From Bosea sp. F3-2 (GTDB lineage Bacteria > Pseudomonadota > Alphaproteobacteria > Rhizobiales > Beijerinckiaceae): 64,000 bases of DNA. The notes below the pieces were generated by a model. It was given only the letters and a program-made list of their open reading frames with translations, had not been told where the DNA came from and did no database searches. Position numbers and translations under genes: made by a program. Position 1 is the stretch's first letter. The number at the start of each line of letters is the position of its first letter. Location of the stretch: assembly GCF_008253865.1 (NCBI RefSeq), contig NZ_CP042331.1, forward strand, positions 1,302,001 through 1,366,000, in the 5' to 3' direction. Positions 37,053 through 46,171 of this stretch are shown in pieces.

Positions 37053-37499
37053 CTAGTGCGCCGTTGACGCCGAGGCGTGGCGCGACGCGTCGCGCGCGAC
37101 AAGGCGCGAGACATCCGCGAGCATCTCCTTCGGCGCTCTCAGCGCCAGATCCGACAGCGACAGAATACCGGTCATCCGCTTGTCGCGGTTCATCACCGGC
37201 ACGTGATGGATCTCCTTCTCCGCCATACGGCGCGTCGCATCCTTGACGTCATCATCCTCGAAGCACCAGGTGATGCCCGCCGTCATGATGTCTCGCGCCT
37301 TTGCCGTGTTCGGATCGGCCCCGTCGGCGCAGGCCCGGCAAGCAATGTCCCTGTCGGTGATCATTCCGATGAGGCGATCATTCTCTCCGACGGGAAGGCA
37401 TCCGATGTCCGCATCGCGCATCTTGCGCGCGACCTCGGTCAGCGAGATGTCCGGCGAAATCCATTCCGCATGCGCGGTCATAGCGTCGCGAACCAGCAT
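37053..37499 (-). CDS. CBS-domain pair protein, nuoJ-linked
   Basis: A 148-residue protein with two CBS motifs: VRDAMTAHAEWISPDISLTE to GMITDRDIACRA, then ARDIMTAG to GILSLSDLALRA. A short positively charged tail follows. It is upstream of nuoJ on the same strand, 337 bp away. With the CBS protein at 21769 it brackets the complex I locus. It probably senses adenine nucleotide or NAD(H) state; the target is unknown. Confidence 0.87.
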   Translation of the reverse strand: MLVRDAMTAHAEWISPDISLTEVARKMRDADIGCLPVGENDRLIGMITDRDIACRACADGADPNTAKARDIMTAGITWCFEDDDVKDATRRMAEKEIHHVPVMNRDKRMTGILSLSDLALRAPKEMLADVSRLVARDASRHASASTAH

Positions 37500-37874
37500 G
37501 GCTACCTCCTGCTTTGCGCGGCTTCAGATCTGCAGCATGTCGCTCGCTGAAGGGATTACGGCGCCGGAGTACCTGCGGCCAGGCGCGCCATCCGGAAACT
37601 GCCTTGCGCGCCGGAAGCGTGGCCCGGGGCAGGACTTTGGCGAAGACCCGCCCCAGAGAGCGGCATGCAGGTGGATGATAGCGGATCAGCGCGGTGCGAG
37701 CCATCAAAGTTTGCGGGCGGCCGAGCGGATCGGCGCTGCCGGAGGCCGCCGCATTGCCGTGGGGCGAAGCGGGAAAAGCGCGCGAATGGCGGCCAGTCCG
37801 ACGCCGTCCCGCGCATCGCGTCGCCGCCTGCGCTATCATGCGGATGATGGGGGCCGAACCGAGAGGAGCGGAGC
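37500..37874. other. Gene-free stretch between divergent CBS and hypothetical genes
   Basis: About 375 bases. Open frames exist on both strands, but their translations are Arg/Ala/Pro-rich, match nothing I know and lack ribosome binding sites. It presumably holds the promoters of both flanking genes. I see no RNA gene or repeat. Confidence 0.35.
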
Positions 37875-38219
37875 ATGATCCACGCGACGTGCCACACGGC
37901 CGATGAGGCGAAGCGGGCCGAGTTCGACGCAACTCCCTGGTTCGCGGAAGCTGATCCCAGCACCATTGTCCTGCTCGCCAAGCGGGGATGGTCGGCCCCC
38001 TGGGTCGCCGACGCTCTCGAGTCCCGCGCGGGATATGAGGCGCTTGGCGAACTGATCCGCTACGCCCGCGACCGGCTGGAGCCGGAGTCGCGGGAGGATC
38101 CGTCCTGGCCGACCTTCGAGTGCCGCGTCGACGGCGCCGAGGCGACCGCATGGCTCGACCGGAACCGATCCGACATCGCTACGGAGATCCGCCGCCTCGC
38201 AGCGCATGCCGGTGCGTAA
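37875..38219 (+). CDS. Hypothetical protein, 114 residues
   Basis: I do not recognise this protein. It is soluble-looking, acidic, and rich in Ala, Glu and Trp (WFAEADPSTIVLLAKRGWS; WVADALESRAGYEALGELI), with helical character throughout. There is no signal peptide or metal motif. GAGAGGAGCGGAGC before the ATG is a good ribosome binding site. It stands alone between the CBS gene and the ABC importer. Confidence 0.6.
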   Translation: MIHATCHTADEAKRAEFDATPWFAEADPSTIVLLAKRGWSAPWVADALESRAGYEALGELIRYARDRLEPESREDPSWPTFECRVDGAEATAWLDRNRSDIATEIRRLAAHAGA

Positions 38220-38490
38220 TCCTCCGCGCCTCCGATGAAAAGCGAGATGCGCCCCCCGATCGCAGAGCGAACCAATGGTAACATCTCAAGGGAGGACACT
38301 GACGGCGCTGCGGTGCAATTGAAGGTTTTCTTGCTTCCTTCATAGCTTTACGCTGCTGCGTCGACCCCTTGACGCATTGTCAGCATGCGGCGTCTTCGAT
38401 AAAATGTCAGTGATAGTCAGTGGGGGTGCGCCTCGCCGTTTTGACTGACTTGCAGCCTCCCGCTGAGCATTCATGCAATGGGAGGAAGAC

Positions 38491-39837
38491 ATGGAATCCC
38501 AGGCATTCAGCCGGCGCGGCCGCACGCGCCGCGAGCTGATCAAGACTGCCGCAGGCGCCGGTCTAGCGGTCAGTGTTGGGCCATTTGTCATGACCCGGCC
38601 GGCGCAGGCGGCCAAGACGCTCAAAATCCTGCAATGGAGCCATTTCGTTCCCGGCTATGATCGCTGGTTCAACAACCAATATGTCAAGGAATGGGGCGCC
38701 AGGAACGATACCCAGGTCATCGTCGACAACATCAACATAGCGCTGATCGAATCGCGCGCGGCGGCCGAGGTCTCGGCGCAGAAGGGCCACGACCTCGTGC
38801 TGTTCCTCGCGCCACCCTCGGTGTTCGAACAGCAGATGCTGGACATGAGCGATGTCTATGTAGAATGCGAAAAGCGGCACGGCAAGCCGATCGACCTTGC
38901 GGTGAAAAGCACCTTCAACCCCAAGACCAAGCGCTATTTCGCCTTCTCCGACAGCTTCGTTCCCGATCCGATCAACTACCGGATCGACCTGTGGGACGAT
39001 GTCGGCGTGAAGCCCGATTCATGGGAGGAGATCCGCCGGGGCGGCAAGCTCATCAAGGAGAAGCACCGCATCCCGGTCGGCATCGGCCTCTCCGCCGAGA
39101 TCGACACCGGCATGGCGATGCGGGCGATCATGTATGCGTTCGGCTCGCATGAGCAGGATGCGGAGGGCAATCTGGCGATCCGCTCGCCCCAGACGCTCGA
39201 GGCGCTTCGCTATGTGAAGGCGCTGTTCGAGGAGACGATGACGCCGGAAGTGCTGGCCTGGGACGCCTCGTCCAATAATCGCCAGATGCTCGCTGGCCGC
39301 TCGTCGCTGGTGCTCAACGCCATCTCGATCACCCGCACGGGCGAGAACGACAAGCTGCCGATGCACGAGAAGATCGGGCTTGCCAAGGCCGCCAAGGGGC
39401 CGGCCCGCCGCATCGGGCTCGAGCATGTGATGAACTGCTACGCCATCTGGCAGTTTTCGGAGAACAAGGAAGGCGCCCAGAAATTCCTGATCGACTATAT
39501 CGACAACTTCAAGCAGGGCTTCCTGGCGAGCGAATTCTACAACTTCCCGAGCTTCCCGACGACGGTGCCGGATCTCAAGCAGCAGATCGCCCGGGACGCG
39601 AAGGCTGTCCCGCCGGATAAATATGCCGTGCTCGGGGATGTGCTCGATTGGGCGACCAATGTCGGCTATCCCGGCTACGCGACGGCTGCGATCTCGGATG
39701 CCTGGAACACCTGGGTGCTCAACACCATGTTCGCAGAGGCTGCAACCGGAGCCGAGACGGTCGAGAATGCGCTGACGCGGGCCGAGGCCAGGATGAAGGC
39801 CATCTGGGCCAAGTGGAGAGAGCGCGGAATGATCTGA
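38491..39837 (+). CDS. ABC transporter family-1 substrate-binding protein (Tat-exported)
   Basis: A 448-residue sugar-type periplasmic binding protein. The leader RTRRELIKTAAGAGLAVS is a twin-arginine signal ending near AQA. TLKILQWSHFVPGYDRWFN opens the mature domain. GGAGGA at 38481-38486 supports ATG 38491. Permeases and ATPase follow in order, so this heads an importer unit. The ligand may be a sugar, polyol or oligosaccharide. GTCAGTG direct repeats 10 bp apart (38406 and 38416) lie in the 271-bp upstream gap and may be an operator. Confidence 0.88.
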   Translation: MESQAFSRRGRTRRELIKTAAGAGLAVSVGPFVMTRPAQAAKTLKILQWSHFVPGYDRWFNNQYVKEWGARNDTQVIVDNINIALIESRAAAEVSAQKGHDLVLFLAPPSVFEQQMLDMSDVYVECEKRHGKPIDLAVKSTFNPKTKRYFAFSDSFVPDPINYRIDLWDDVGVKPDSWEEIRRGGKLIKEKHRIPVGIGLSAEIDTGMAMRAIMYAFGSHEQDAEGNLAIRSPQTLEALRYVKALFEETMTPEVLAWDASSNNRQMLAGRSSLVLNAISITRTGENDKLPMHEKIGLAKAAKGPARRIGLEHVMNCYAIWQFSENKEGAQKFLIDYIDNFKQGFLASEFYNFPSFPTTVPDLKQQIARDAKAVPPDKYAVLGDVLDWATNVGYPGYATAAISDAWNTWVLNTMFAEAATGAETVENALTRAEARMKAIWAKWRERGMI

Positions 39838-39962
39838 TCCGCCAGCCGGAGCAGAATCCGTGAGGGCCGGGGTTGGCGCCGGATGTCATCGCCGGCGGGG
39901 CTGGAGGCTCGCGAGACGCAGAGGCCAGCACCCCGGCCAGCGCCGACCAAGCCGCGGGGCCG

Positions 39963-41000
39963 ATGATGGCAACGGTGCAGGTACGCCAGCTTTCCAAGCA
40001 TTTCGACGATGTGCGCGCCGTCGACGGCATCGACCTGATCGCCAAGGAAGGCGAGTTCCTGGTTCTGCTCGGTCCCTCCGGCTGCGGCAAGACGACCCTG
40101 ATGCGCCTGATCGCCGGGCTCGAACGGCCGACCTCGGGCGACATCATCATTGATGGCGCCGTGGTCACCGACCTGCCGCCACGCGCCCGCAACGTCGCCA
40201 TGGTGTTCCAGAGCTACGCGCTCTACCCCCATCTCACGGCACGAGGAAACATCGCCTTTCCCCTGCGCGCCCAGCGTCTGGCCAAGGCGAATATCCGCAG
40301 CAAGGTGGAATGGGCTGCCACCATGTTCGGCATCGAGCGGCTGCTCGACCGCAAGCCGCGGCAACTCTCGGGCGGAGAGCGTCAGCGTGTTGCGCTCGCC
40401 CGGGCCGTCGTCCGCGAGCCGGTGGTCTTCCTGCTCGACGAGCCGCTCTCCAATCTCGACGCCAAGCTGCGCAATTCGGCGCGCGACGAACTCAGGCACT
40501 TCCAGCACCAGCTCGGCACAACCACCATCTACGTCACCCATGACCAGGCCGAGGCCATGGGGCTCGGCGACCGGATCGCCGTGCTCAATCACGGCAAGCT
40601 CTTCCAGCTCGGCACGCCGCAGCAGATCTATCGCCGGCCGGCGGACATCTTCGTCGCGACCTTCATCGGCTCGCCGCCGATGAACCTGATCGAGGATGGC
40701 GAGAGCTACCTCGGCTTCCGTCCCGAGGATTTCCTGCCGCGCCAGGTCCAGGCCGCCGAAGGCGACGACCTCGTCCCGTTCCCGCTCACGGTCACCCGCA
40801 TCGAATATCTCGGCGCCGACCGCCTGGTCTACGGCGTGCTCGAAAGCCCCTATCCCCAGGCGCATGTGATCTCGAAAATACCGACCAATATCCGCACCGA
40901 GATCGATGCCGGCGAGCTTTATGAATTCGTCGTCAGACGCCGGGACCTCGCCCGCTTCGACCGCGCCGACGGCCGGCTTGTCGACGGAGCGAGCCGATGA
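39963..41000 (+). CDS. ABC transporter ATPase (MalK/UgpC type)
   Basis: A 345-residue ATPase. Walker A GPSGCGKTT, signature LSGGERQR, Walker B VVFLLDEPLSNLDAKLR and switch THDQAEAMGLGDRI are complete. The last ~100 residues form a TOBE-type regulatory domain (FRPEDFLPRQ). It lies 125 bp after the binding protein and overlaps the first permease by four bases. ATG 39963 or 39966 are both possible starts; the ribosome binding site is weak. Confidence 0.9.
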   Translation: MMATVQVRQLSKHFDDVRAVDGIDLIAKEGEFLVLLGPSGCGKTTLMRLIAGLERPTSGDIIIDGAVVTDLPPRARNVAMVFQSYALYPHLTARGNIAFPLRAQRLAKANIRSKVEWAATMFGIERLLDRKPRQLSGGERQRVALARAVVREPVVFLLDEPLSNLDAKLRNSARDELRHFQHQLGTTTIYVTHDQAEAMGLGDRIAVLNHGKLFQLGTPQQIYRRPADIFVATFIGSPPMNLIEDGESYLGFRPEDFLPRQVQAAEGDDLVPFPLTVTRIEYLGADRLVYGVLESPYPQAHVISKIPTNIRTEIDAGELYEFVVRRRDLARFDRADGRLVDGASR

Positions 41001-41944
41001 CGGAGAGCGTTCTCTCGGAAGGGCATGCAGCCAAGGCACGGCCTCGCAGCCGCCGCCCGCGACTGGCCGACAATGAAGCCTGGCTGTGGCGCCTCTTCCT
41101 GGCGCCGGCGATCCTCTACATCGTCCTCCTGGTCGGCTTCCCGTTCTTTCTGTCGCTCTCCTACAGCCTGTCGAACGTGACGGTCAGCAGCCGCGAGATG
41201 CAGTTCGTCGGCCTCGAAAATTTTCGCCGGATCATGGCCGACGAGACATTCTGGATGGTGCTGAAGAACACCCTCGTCTTCACGCTGATCTCGCAGAGCC
41301 TCGTCCTCGTCCTGGCGAATATCCTGGCCATGGCGCTGATGGCCGATTTCCGCGGCAAGCGGCTGGTGCGCTTCCTGATCCTGCTGCCCTGGGTGGCGCC
41401 GATCTCGCTCGGCAGCATCGGCTGGCTGTGGATGTTCGACTCGATCTACAGCGTGATCAACTGGACGGGGCGCGCGGTCGGCCTGCTCGGGCCGGAGCAA
41501 TGGCCGATCTGGCTGGGCCAGCCGGGACTCGCCATGGCCTCGATCATTACGCTGCATGTCTGGCGCATGCTGCCGCTGGCGACCGTCATCGTGCTCGCCG
41601 GCCTGTCATCGATCCCGCAGGACATCCATGACGCGGCGGCCGTCGACGGAGCCGGGTTCTGGCGGCACCTGTTCGAGATCACCTTTCCCCTGGTGCTGCC
41701 GATCGTCATGGTGGCGCTCTTGTTCGGCGTCATCTTCACCTTCACCGACCTGATCGTGGTCTTCGTCCTGACCCGGGGCGGCCCCTATGACCGGACGCAG
41801 GTGCTGGCGAGCTGGGCCTATTTCACCGGCATCCAGGGCGGCGACCTCGCCGGCGGCGCCGCGATCTCGCTGTTCCTGTTCCCGGTCCTGGTGGCGGTCG
41901 CGATCCTGCTGCTCAGACTCGCCCGCCGCACGGAGGTAGTGTGA
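40997..41944 (+). CDS. ABC transporter permease (MalF/UgpA type)
   Basis: A 315-residue inner-membrane permease with six helices after a charged N-terminus. FLAPAILYIVLLVGFPFFLS is the first helix, and the EAA loop DIHDAAAVDGAGFWRHLFEI contacts the ATPase. Its stop shares one base with the next permease start. Confidence 0.9.
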   Translation: MTESVLSEGHAAKARPRSRRPRLADNEAWLWRLFLAPAILYIVLLVGFPFFLSLSYSLSNVTVSSREMQFVGLENFRRIMADETFWMVLKNTLVFTLISQSLVLVLANILAMALMADFRGKRLVRFLILLPWVAPISLGSIGWLWMFDSIYSVINWTGRAVGLLGPEQWPIWLGQPGLAMASIITLHVWRMLPLATVIVLAGLSSIPQDIHDAAAVDGAGFWRHLFEITFPLVLPIVMVALLFGVIFTFTDLIVVFVLTRGGPYDRTQVLASWAYFTGIQGGDLAGGAAISLFLFPVLVAVAILLLRLARRTEVV

Positions 41945-42798
41945 TGACGCCGTTCGAGGCCCGCGCCAGACGGATCGCCGCGGCCGGCGGCCATGCCACG
42001 GTGCTGGTGTTCTTCATCACCTTCCTGGCGTTTCCGTTCTACTGGATGCTGATCACCACCTTCAAGACCACCCAGGACCTGCACAACCCGGCGAACAACC
42101 CGTATCTGTTCAACGATCCGCCGACATGGCGCCACCTCGAAGTCCTGTTCGCCGACACGCAATATCTGCAATGGCTCGCCAATACGGCCTTCGTCGGTGC
42201 GGCGGTGGTGGCGATCACGCTCGCGCTGGCGATCCCGGCCGGCTATGCGCTCGCGCGCATGACCGGCGCCTGGGGGCAGAGGCTCGGCATCGCGATCTTC
42301 CTGACCTATCTCGTGCCGCCCACCATCCTGTTCATTCCGTTCTCGCGGATCATCGCGGAGCTCGGGCTGCAGGATTCGCTGTGGTCGCTGGTCCTGGTCT
42401 ATCCGAGCTTCACGGTGCCGTTCTGCACCTGGCTGCTGATGGGCTTCTTCAAGGCCATCCCGCGCGACCTCGAGGAAGCCGCGATGATCGATGGCTTGAG
42501 CCGCCTCGGCGCCTTCGTGAAGGTGGTGCTGCCGCTGTCGCTGGCGGGAATCCTCACCGCCATCATCTTCGCCTTCACGCTGGTGACGCAGGAGTTCGTC
42601 TATGGCGCCACCTTCATCACCTCCTCGGCGCATTACACGGTGAGCGTCGGCGTTCCGACCTTCCTGGTGCGCGGCGACGTCTATTTCTGGGGGTCGATGA
42701 TGGCCGCCTGCCTGATCGTGAGCGTCCCGATCGCGCTCGTCTACAATGCCTTCGTCGACCGCTTCGTCGCCGGCTTCACCGTCGGAGCGATCAAATAG
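41944..42798 (+). CDS. ABC transporter permease (MalG/UgpE type)
   Basis: A 284-residue permease. The EAA loop DLEEAAMIDGLSRLGAFVKV and the N-terminal AFPFYWMLITTFKT are typical. ATG 41944 follows GGAGG (41932-41936); an in-frame GTG one codon earlier is less likely. It completes the carbohydrate importer. Confidence 0.9.
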   Translation: MTPFEARARRIAAAGGHATVLVFFITFLAFPFYWMLITTFKTTQDLHNPANNPYLFNDPPTWRHLEVLFADTQYLQWLANTAFVGAAVVAITLALAIPAGYALARMTGAWGQRLGIAIFLTYLVPPTILFIPFSRIIAELGLQDSLWSLVLVYPSFTVPFCTWLLMGFFKAIPRDLEEAAMIDGLSRLGAFVKVVLPLSLAGILTAIIFAFTLVTQEFVYGATFITSSAHYTVSVGVPTFLVRGDVYFWGSMMAACLIVSVPIALVYNAFVDRFVAGFTVGAIK

Positions 42799-43018
42799 CG
42801 CGCGGGCCGAGCGCAGACGCCGGTTCGAACCCGCCGCATCAATATCTCCGACACCGCTCCGACCGGTCGCCGCGCCTTCAGTGGGACAAGTCGGGAGAGG
42901 CAGATACCGGCCAGATTCTGAGGTCGACCCGATTTGTCACTTGAAGCGGCTGCGCTTAGCGGAAAGTTAAGCATGATTAGACAGCCTCTCGCCCGATCTC
43001 CTCAAGGCGACAGGCACC

Positions 43019-45196
43019 ATGGCGTTCAGTTTCGCTCGCTCGGCCTCGAAATCGTCCGGGGCGACGATCCAGGTCCGGATCGCGCTCGTCAGCGTGGTCT
43101 TCAGCCTCGGTCTGATCCTGATCGGCTTCAGCACCTGGATCGGCAATGGCCGATTGACTACAGCCTTCGAGGATCACAAGGGCTATTCGGCGCTTGCCGC
43201 CCGCTCGCGCGAGGCCCGCGCCGCCAACTTCGCGCTGAAAGCCAGCAGCCGCGATGTCCGCTTCCGCCAGGATACGACCGATCTCAAGGATTTCGCCACG
43301 GGGCTCGGCGCGCTGAAGCAATCCGTCGATAGCTTGCGTGCTGCCCCCGGCGCTGCCGACTTCCGTGAGCAGATCTCCGCCGTCGAGGCGCCGCTGAAGG
43401 GTATCGAGGCGGATTTCAGCAAGATCGAGACGATGCAGCTTGCCCTGCGGGCGCCCGTAGGGCTGGCGGTGAGGTTGGAAGCTGCGGCGGACGCGCTCGA
43501 AGCACGCGTCCGCTCTCGGGCCTCGGGCAGCGATTCGGCGGATCTCGCGCGCCTGCCCGGCGTGCTCGCGGCCATGCGCCGAATCGAGGCGAGCTATCGC
43601 CTGACCCTGGACGAGAGCCTGCTCGGGCAATGGGATGTCGAGCAAGGCCGCTTCGAGCGAGCCTTGGCCCGGCAAAGCGTGCCGGCCGAGGCCAAGGCCG
43701 AGATTGGGCCCCTCTTCACCGCCTATGCCGAGATTTTCCCGGCCTGGAGCAAGGCCGAGAAGGAGTTCATGCTCTCCGCCGAGAAGCTTTCGGGCGAGTT
43801 CGACTTGATCGCGCCCCCCTTGCAAGAGCTCGAGGGCAGGCTCTTCGCCGAGGAGGCGCAAGCCGGCGCCAGGCTCTCCGCCGCGCAGGCCTGGACCCAA
43901 CGCATCATCCTGGCAACCATCGTCGCCGCGCTGGTGCTGGGGCTGATCGCGGCGTTCTTCGTCGGCCGTACCACCGCGTTGCCGCTGCGGCGCCTGCGCG
44001 ACGCCATGCTCAAGCTCGCCGCTGGCGATTATGGGATCGCGGTCGACGGTCTCTCTCGGCACGACGAGATCGGTCAGATGGCGCAGGCCGTGCAAGTCTT
44101 CAAAGAAAACGGCCTCGCCGTGCTGCGGCTCGAGGCGCAGAGCAATGAGAGCCGCGCCAATGCCGAGCGGCAGAATCTCGCCATCGCCCAGCAGCGCGAG
44201 CATGCGGCAGCGGCGCAGGAGCGGCTGCTCGCAGAGCAGCGCCAGATCGTCGCTCTCCTCGCCGAGGCGCTGGCACGCCTCTCCCAGGGCGACCTCACCG
44301 TCAGGATCGAGGACCTGGTCGCGGTTGACTACGAGAACTTGAAGCAGGATTTCAACGGCGCGATCGAACGCCTCGCCACCACCGTCAATGCGATCCAGGC
44401 GACCTCGGTCGATGTCGCCACCGCCGCGCGCGAGATTTCGAACGGCGCCGACGACCTCTCGAAGCGCACCGAGGAGCAGGCCTCCGCGCTGGAGGAGAGC
44501 GCCGCGACGACCGAGGAGCTCGCCGCCTCGGTCAAGACCTCGGCCCATGCCTCGCGTCAGGCTGTCAACCTCTCGCAGGATGCGACGGAGGTTGCCCGCA
44601 AAGGCGGCACTATCGTCGACGATGCAGTCGCGGCGATGGCGCGGATCGAGGAGGCCTCGACGAAGATCTCGGACATCATCCGGGTAATCGACGACATTGC
44701 CTTCCAGACCAACCTGCTCGCCCTGAACGCGGCAGTCGAGGCCGCCCGCGCCGGCGACGCCGGCAAGGGCTTCGCCGTCGTCGCCTCCGAGGTTCGGACC
44801 CTGGCGCAGCGCTCGGCCGAGGCCGCCAAGGACATTGCTGCCTTGATCGGCGCCTCCAATCACCAGGTCGGCGACGGCGTCGGGTTGGTCCGGGCCGCCG
44901 GCGCGACGCTGAGCCAGATCGTCGAGGCGTCACTGCGCGTTGCCACGACCGTCTCGGAGGTCTCCTCCGCCTCGGTCGAGCAGGCGAGCGGCATCGAAGA
45001 GATGAGCCATGCCGTCGCCCATATGGACGAGATGACCCAGCAAAATGCTGCGCTCGCGGAACAGACGGCCGCCAGCGCGACCGCGCTCACCAACCAGATC
45101 GAGCAGCTGAATGCGCTGGTCGCGGCGTTCAAGACGCGCGCGGAACGCCCCGAAAGCACTATCGTGCCACGACCGCGCGAGCGTCGCCGCGCCTGA
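43019..45196 (+). CDS. Methyl-accepting chemotaxis protein
   Basis: A 725-residue chemoreceptor. One membrane helix near 20-42 and a second near 295-318 bracket a ~250-residue helical periplasmic sensor domain. A HAMP domain follows (PLRRLRDAMLKLAAGDYGI), then the signalling domain with the hairpin tip DDIAFQTNLLALNAAVEAA. No CheR/CheB-type pentapeptide is visible at the Arg-rich C-terminus. It lies 220 bp after the importer and may sense the same ligand, perhaps through its binding protein. That link is inferred. Confidence 0.92.
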   Translation: MAFSFARSASKSSGATIQVRIALVSVVFSLGLILIGFSTWIGNGRLTTAFEDHKGYSALAARSREARAANFALKASSRDVRFRQDTTDLKDFATGLGALKQSVDSLRAAPGAADFREQISAVEAPLKGIEADFSKIETMQLALRAPVGLAVRLEAAADALEARVRSRASGSDSADLARLPGVLAAMRRIEASYRLTLDESLLGQWDVEQGRFERALARQSVPAEAKAEIGPLFTAYAEIFPAWSKAEKEFMLSAEKLSGEFDLIAPPLQELEGRLFAEEAQAGARLSAAQAWTQRIILATIVAALVLGLIAAFFVGRTTALPLRRLRDAMLKLAAGDYGIAVDGLSRHDEIGQMAQAVQVFKENGLAVLRLEAQSNESRANAERQNLAIAQQREHAAAAQERLLAEQRQIVALLAEALARLSQGDLTVRIEDLVAVDYENLKQDFNGAIERLATTVNAIQATSVDVATAAREISNGADDLSKRTEEQASALEESAATTEELAASVKTSAHASRQAVNLSQDATEVARKGGTIVDDAVAAMARIEEASTKISDIIRVIDDIAFQTNLLALNAAVEAARAGDAGKGFAVVASEVRTLAQRSAEAAKDIAALIGASNHQVGDGVGLVRAAGATLSQIVEASLRVATTVSEVSSASVEQASGIEEMSHAVAHMDEMTQQNAALAEQTAASATALTNQIEQLNALVAAFKTRAERPESTIVPRPRERRRA

Positions 45197-45357
45197 GGGC
45201 CTCGCAGTGTGGTATGACCTCGGCGCGTTCGCGACCGCGCCAATAGTTGCCTCTGTCCAATCGCCGGAATGCTGACATTCCTCAACAGGCGATCAGAGGT
45301 CCTGCTTCCCGCGGTTATTCGCACATTGGGCATTGTCAGTCTTGCGCCATATATTAA

Positions 45358-45377
45358 ATGTCGATAAGTCTCGACAT
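45358..45377 (+). promoter_or_regulatory. Candidate ArsR operator
   Basis: Inverted repeat ATGTCGA (45358-45364) and TCGACAT (45371-45377) with a 6-nt spacer directly abuts the arsR start codon. ArsR-type repressors bind such dyads over their own promoter, and arsenite releases them. The AT-rich ATATATTAA just upstream may hold the -10. Confidence 0.55.
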
Positions 45378-45734
45378 ATGGAAAACGAGAACGTCATCCT
45401 CGCCCTTGCGGCTCTCGCTCAGAGCACGCGTCTCGACGTGTTCAGGCTTCTCGTCGGCGCCGAGCCCGACGGGTTGCCCGCCGGGGAAGTCGCGCGCCGC
45501 CTCGCGGTGCCGCACAACACGATGTCCTCGCATCTGAGCATCTTGAGCCGAGCCGGTCTCGTCCGCTCGGAGCGCTTCAGCCGTTCGATCATCTATCGCG
45601 CGGATCTCGATGCCCTTCGGGCGGTGCTCGCTTTCCTGCTCAAAGATTGCTGCGGCGGCCGGCCTGAGATCTGCGCGCCGCTTCTGGCCGAACTCTCCCC
45701 CTGCTGCCCACCGAAGGCCGACGCCAATGTCTGA
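45378..45734 (+). CDS. arsR: ArsR-family arsenic-responsive repressor
   Basis: A 118-residue winged-helix repressor with the recognition helix region VPHNTMSSHLSILSRAG. Cys91, Cys92 and Cys99 (DCCGGRPEIC) near the C-terminus resemble the Cys-Cys-x(n)-Cys arsenite site of the C-terminal-type ArsR, not the ELCVCDL form of the E. coli protein. It overlaps arsC by 8 bases. It should repress the arsR-arsC-acr3 operon until As(III) or Sb(III) binds. Confidence 0.9.
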   Translation: MENENVILALAALAQSTRLDVFRLLVGAEPDGLPAGEVARRLAVPHNTMSSHLSILSRAGLVRSERFSRSIIYRADLDALRAVLAFLLKDCCGGRPEICAPLLAELSPCCPPKADANV

Positions 45735-46164
45735 TCCGATCGATGTCGTCATCTATCACAACCCAGCCTGCGGCACCTCGCGGAACACGCTCGGCCTGAT
45801 CCGCAACGCTGGGATCGAGCCGCACGTCGTCGAGTACCTCAAGACGCCGCCCAGCCGGGTGTTGATCAGGCAGCTTCTGGTCCGCGCCGGCCTGACCGTC
45901 CGGAAAATCCTCCGTGAGAAGGGCACCCCCTTCGCCGAGCTCGGCCTTGCCGATCCGGGCCTCTCCGACGAAGCCCTGCTCGATGCGATCGAAGCCCATC
46001 CCATCCTGATCAACCGCCCGCTGGTGGTGTCGCCCAAAGGTGTGCGGCTGTGCCGCCCGTCAGAGGCCGTTCTGCCCCTCCTGCCGCCCCAGCTCGGCGA
46101 GTTCCGCAAGGAGGATGGCGAACGCGTCGTCGATGGCTCCGGTCGCCCCGTCGCGCTTGCCTGA
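45727..46164 (+). CDS. arsC: Arsenate reductase (glutaredoxin-dependent)
   Basis: A 145-residue ArsC of the thioredoxin-fold, glutaredoxin-coupled class. The active-site Cys15 lies in YHNPACGTSRNTL, and LVVSPKGVRLCRPSE holds the conserved basic residues. It reduces As(V) to As(III) in the cytosol for export by the next gene. It is coupled to arsR by overlap and lies 7 bp before acr3. Confidence 0.92.
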   Translation: MSDPIDVVIYHNPACGTSRNTLGLIRNAGIEPHVVEYLKTPPSRVLIRQLLVRAGLTVRKILREKGTPFAELGLADPGLSDEALLDAIEAHPILINRPLVVSPKGVRLCRPSEAVLPLLPPQLGEFRKEDGERVVDGSGRPVALA

Positions 46165-46171
46165 GGTTCCC

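Noticed and set aside
37556..38207. Minus-strand frames across the gap and opposite the 114-aa gene
   Set aside because: Arg/Pro/Ser-rich translations without motifs; the plus-strand gene has the good ribosome binding site.
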